Assembly: GCA_031288575.1 (NCBI GenBank)
Contig: JAITRD010000021.1
Coordinates: 1 to 24,737 of the forward strand
Direction: 5' to 3'
Length of the DNA: 24,737 nucleotides
From: Treponema sp.
Lineage (GTDB): Bacteria; Spirochaetota; Spirochaetia; Treponematales; Breznakiellaceae
Shown here in pieces: positions 24,490 through 24,737 of this stretch. The notes below the pieces were generated by a model. The model worked only from the letters and a program-made list of their open reading frames with translations. It did not search any database and was not told where the DNA came from. A program made the position numbers and the translations under genes. Position 1 is the stretch's first letter, and every line of letters starts with the position of its first letter.

Positions 24490-24737
24490 ATGAGGAAGTA
24501 TATTGTAAAACGGATACTCTCAATTATCCCGGTTTTGTTTATTGTATCCCTGGTTGTCTTTAGCCTGTCCTACCTTATCCCCGGGGACCCCGCCGCGATG
24601 ATCCTGGGGGACAATGCCACCACCGAGGACATAGCGGCCCTGCGGCTTCGGATGGGCCTGGACGAAGCCCCGGTTCTCCGGTATTTTAAATGGATTTTTA
24701 ATATGCTCCACGGAGACTTCGGGGTATCGGTTGCCCA
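24490..24737 (+). CDS. DppB/OppB-type ABC transporter permease (3' end outside window)
   Basis: The frame is open to the last base; 82 codons are visible. The start MRKYIVKRILSIIPVLFIVS with a membrane segment at about residues 8-30 is typical of DppB-family permeases. So are LIPGDPAAMILGDNATTEDIAALRLRMGLDEAPVLRYFKWI and HGDFGVSV. The gene begins 21 bases after the amidohydrolase stop. It is almost surely the channel subunit served by the solute-binding lipoproteins, with a DppC-type permease and ATPases expected beyond the window. Confidence 0.92.
   Translation, partial: MRKYIVKRILSIIPVLFIVSLVVFSLSYLIPGDPAAMILGDNATTEDIAALRLRMGLDEAPVLRYFKWIFNMLHGDFGVSVA

Overview
The window reads as chromosomal DNA of a spirochaete. 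It most resembles a Treponema of the termite-gut type (T. primitia / T. azotonutricium group). The reasons are roughly even GC content, the gene order and protein flavour of the rimP-nusA-infB block, and lipoprotein-type solute-binding proteins. This placement is by recognition; no search was run. No tRNA, rRNA, CRISPR array, insertion sequence or phage gene was seen. The longest gene-free gap is under 200 bases.

Bases 1-3690 (+) hold the 3' part of one large gene. Nearly 2.8 kb encode a Pro/Ala/Asn/Gln-rich repeat tract, followed by one membrane segment and a compact C-terminal domain. Its start lies upstream of the window.

Bases 3699-18573 (-) hold one tightly packed convoy. Read in the direction of transcription it is rimP, nusA, infB, rbfA, truB, ribF, rpsO, pnp, dut, two LptF/LptG-family permease genes, tgt and a secreted HEAT-repeat protein. 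Most junctions overlap or are a few bases apart. The gene set couples ribosome maturation, transcription elongation/termination, translation initiation, RNA decay and tRNA modification, with envelope genes riding at the distal end. A good sigma70-type promoter (18670-18698) precedes rimP. An intrinsic-terminator-like hairpin lies between that promoter and rimP, so it sits inside the operon leader. Further hairpins lie in front of rpsO and pnp, both classical sites of autoregulation in other bacteria.

Bases 18764-19546 (-) encode a ComF-type phosphoribosyltransferase. Its start faces a 182-base divergent regulatory region.

Bases 19729-24737 (+) hold a transport/hydrolase cluster: two tandem, highly similar family-5 solute-binding lipoproteins, an AbgB-like M20 amidohydrolase, and the start of a DppB-type ABC permease cut by the window end. 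Each solute-binding gene has its own TTGACA promoter preceded by the same pair of AT-rich GTAT/ATAC elements, spaced 40 bp apart in one case and 30 bp in the other. The likely role is import of a small peptide-like or acyl-amino-acid substrate and its hydrolysis in the cytoplasm. p-Aminobenzoyl-glutamate or a folate fragment is a reasonable but unproven candidate.

The points most worth a second look are the terminator in the rimP-nusA leader, the paired operators, the apparent loss of the riboflavin-kinase half of RibF, the zinc ribbon at the end of NusA, and the evolving repeat tract at the left edge.
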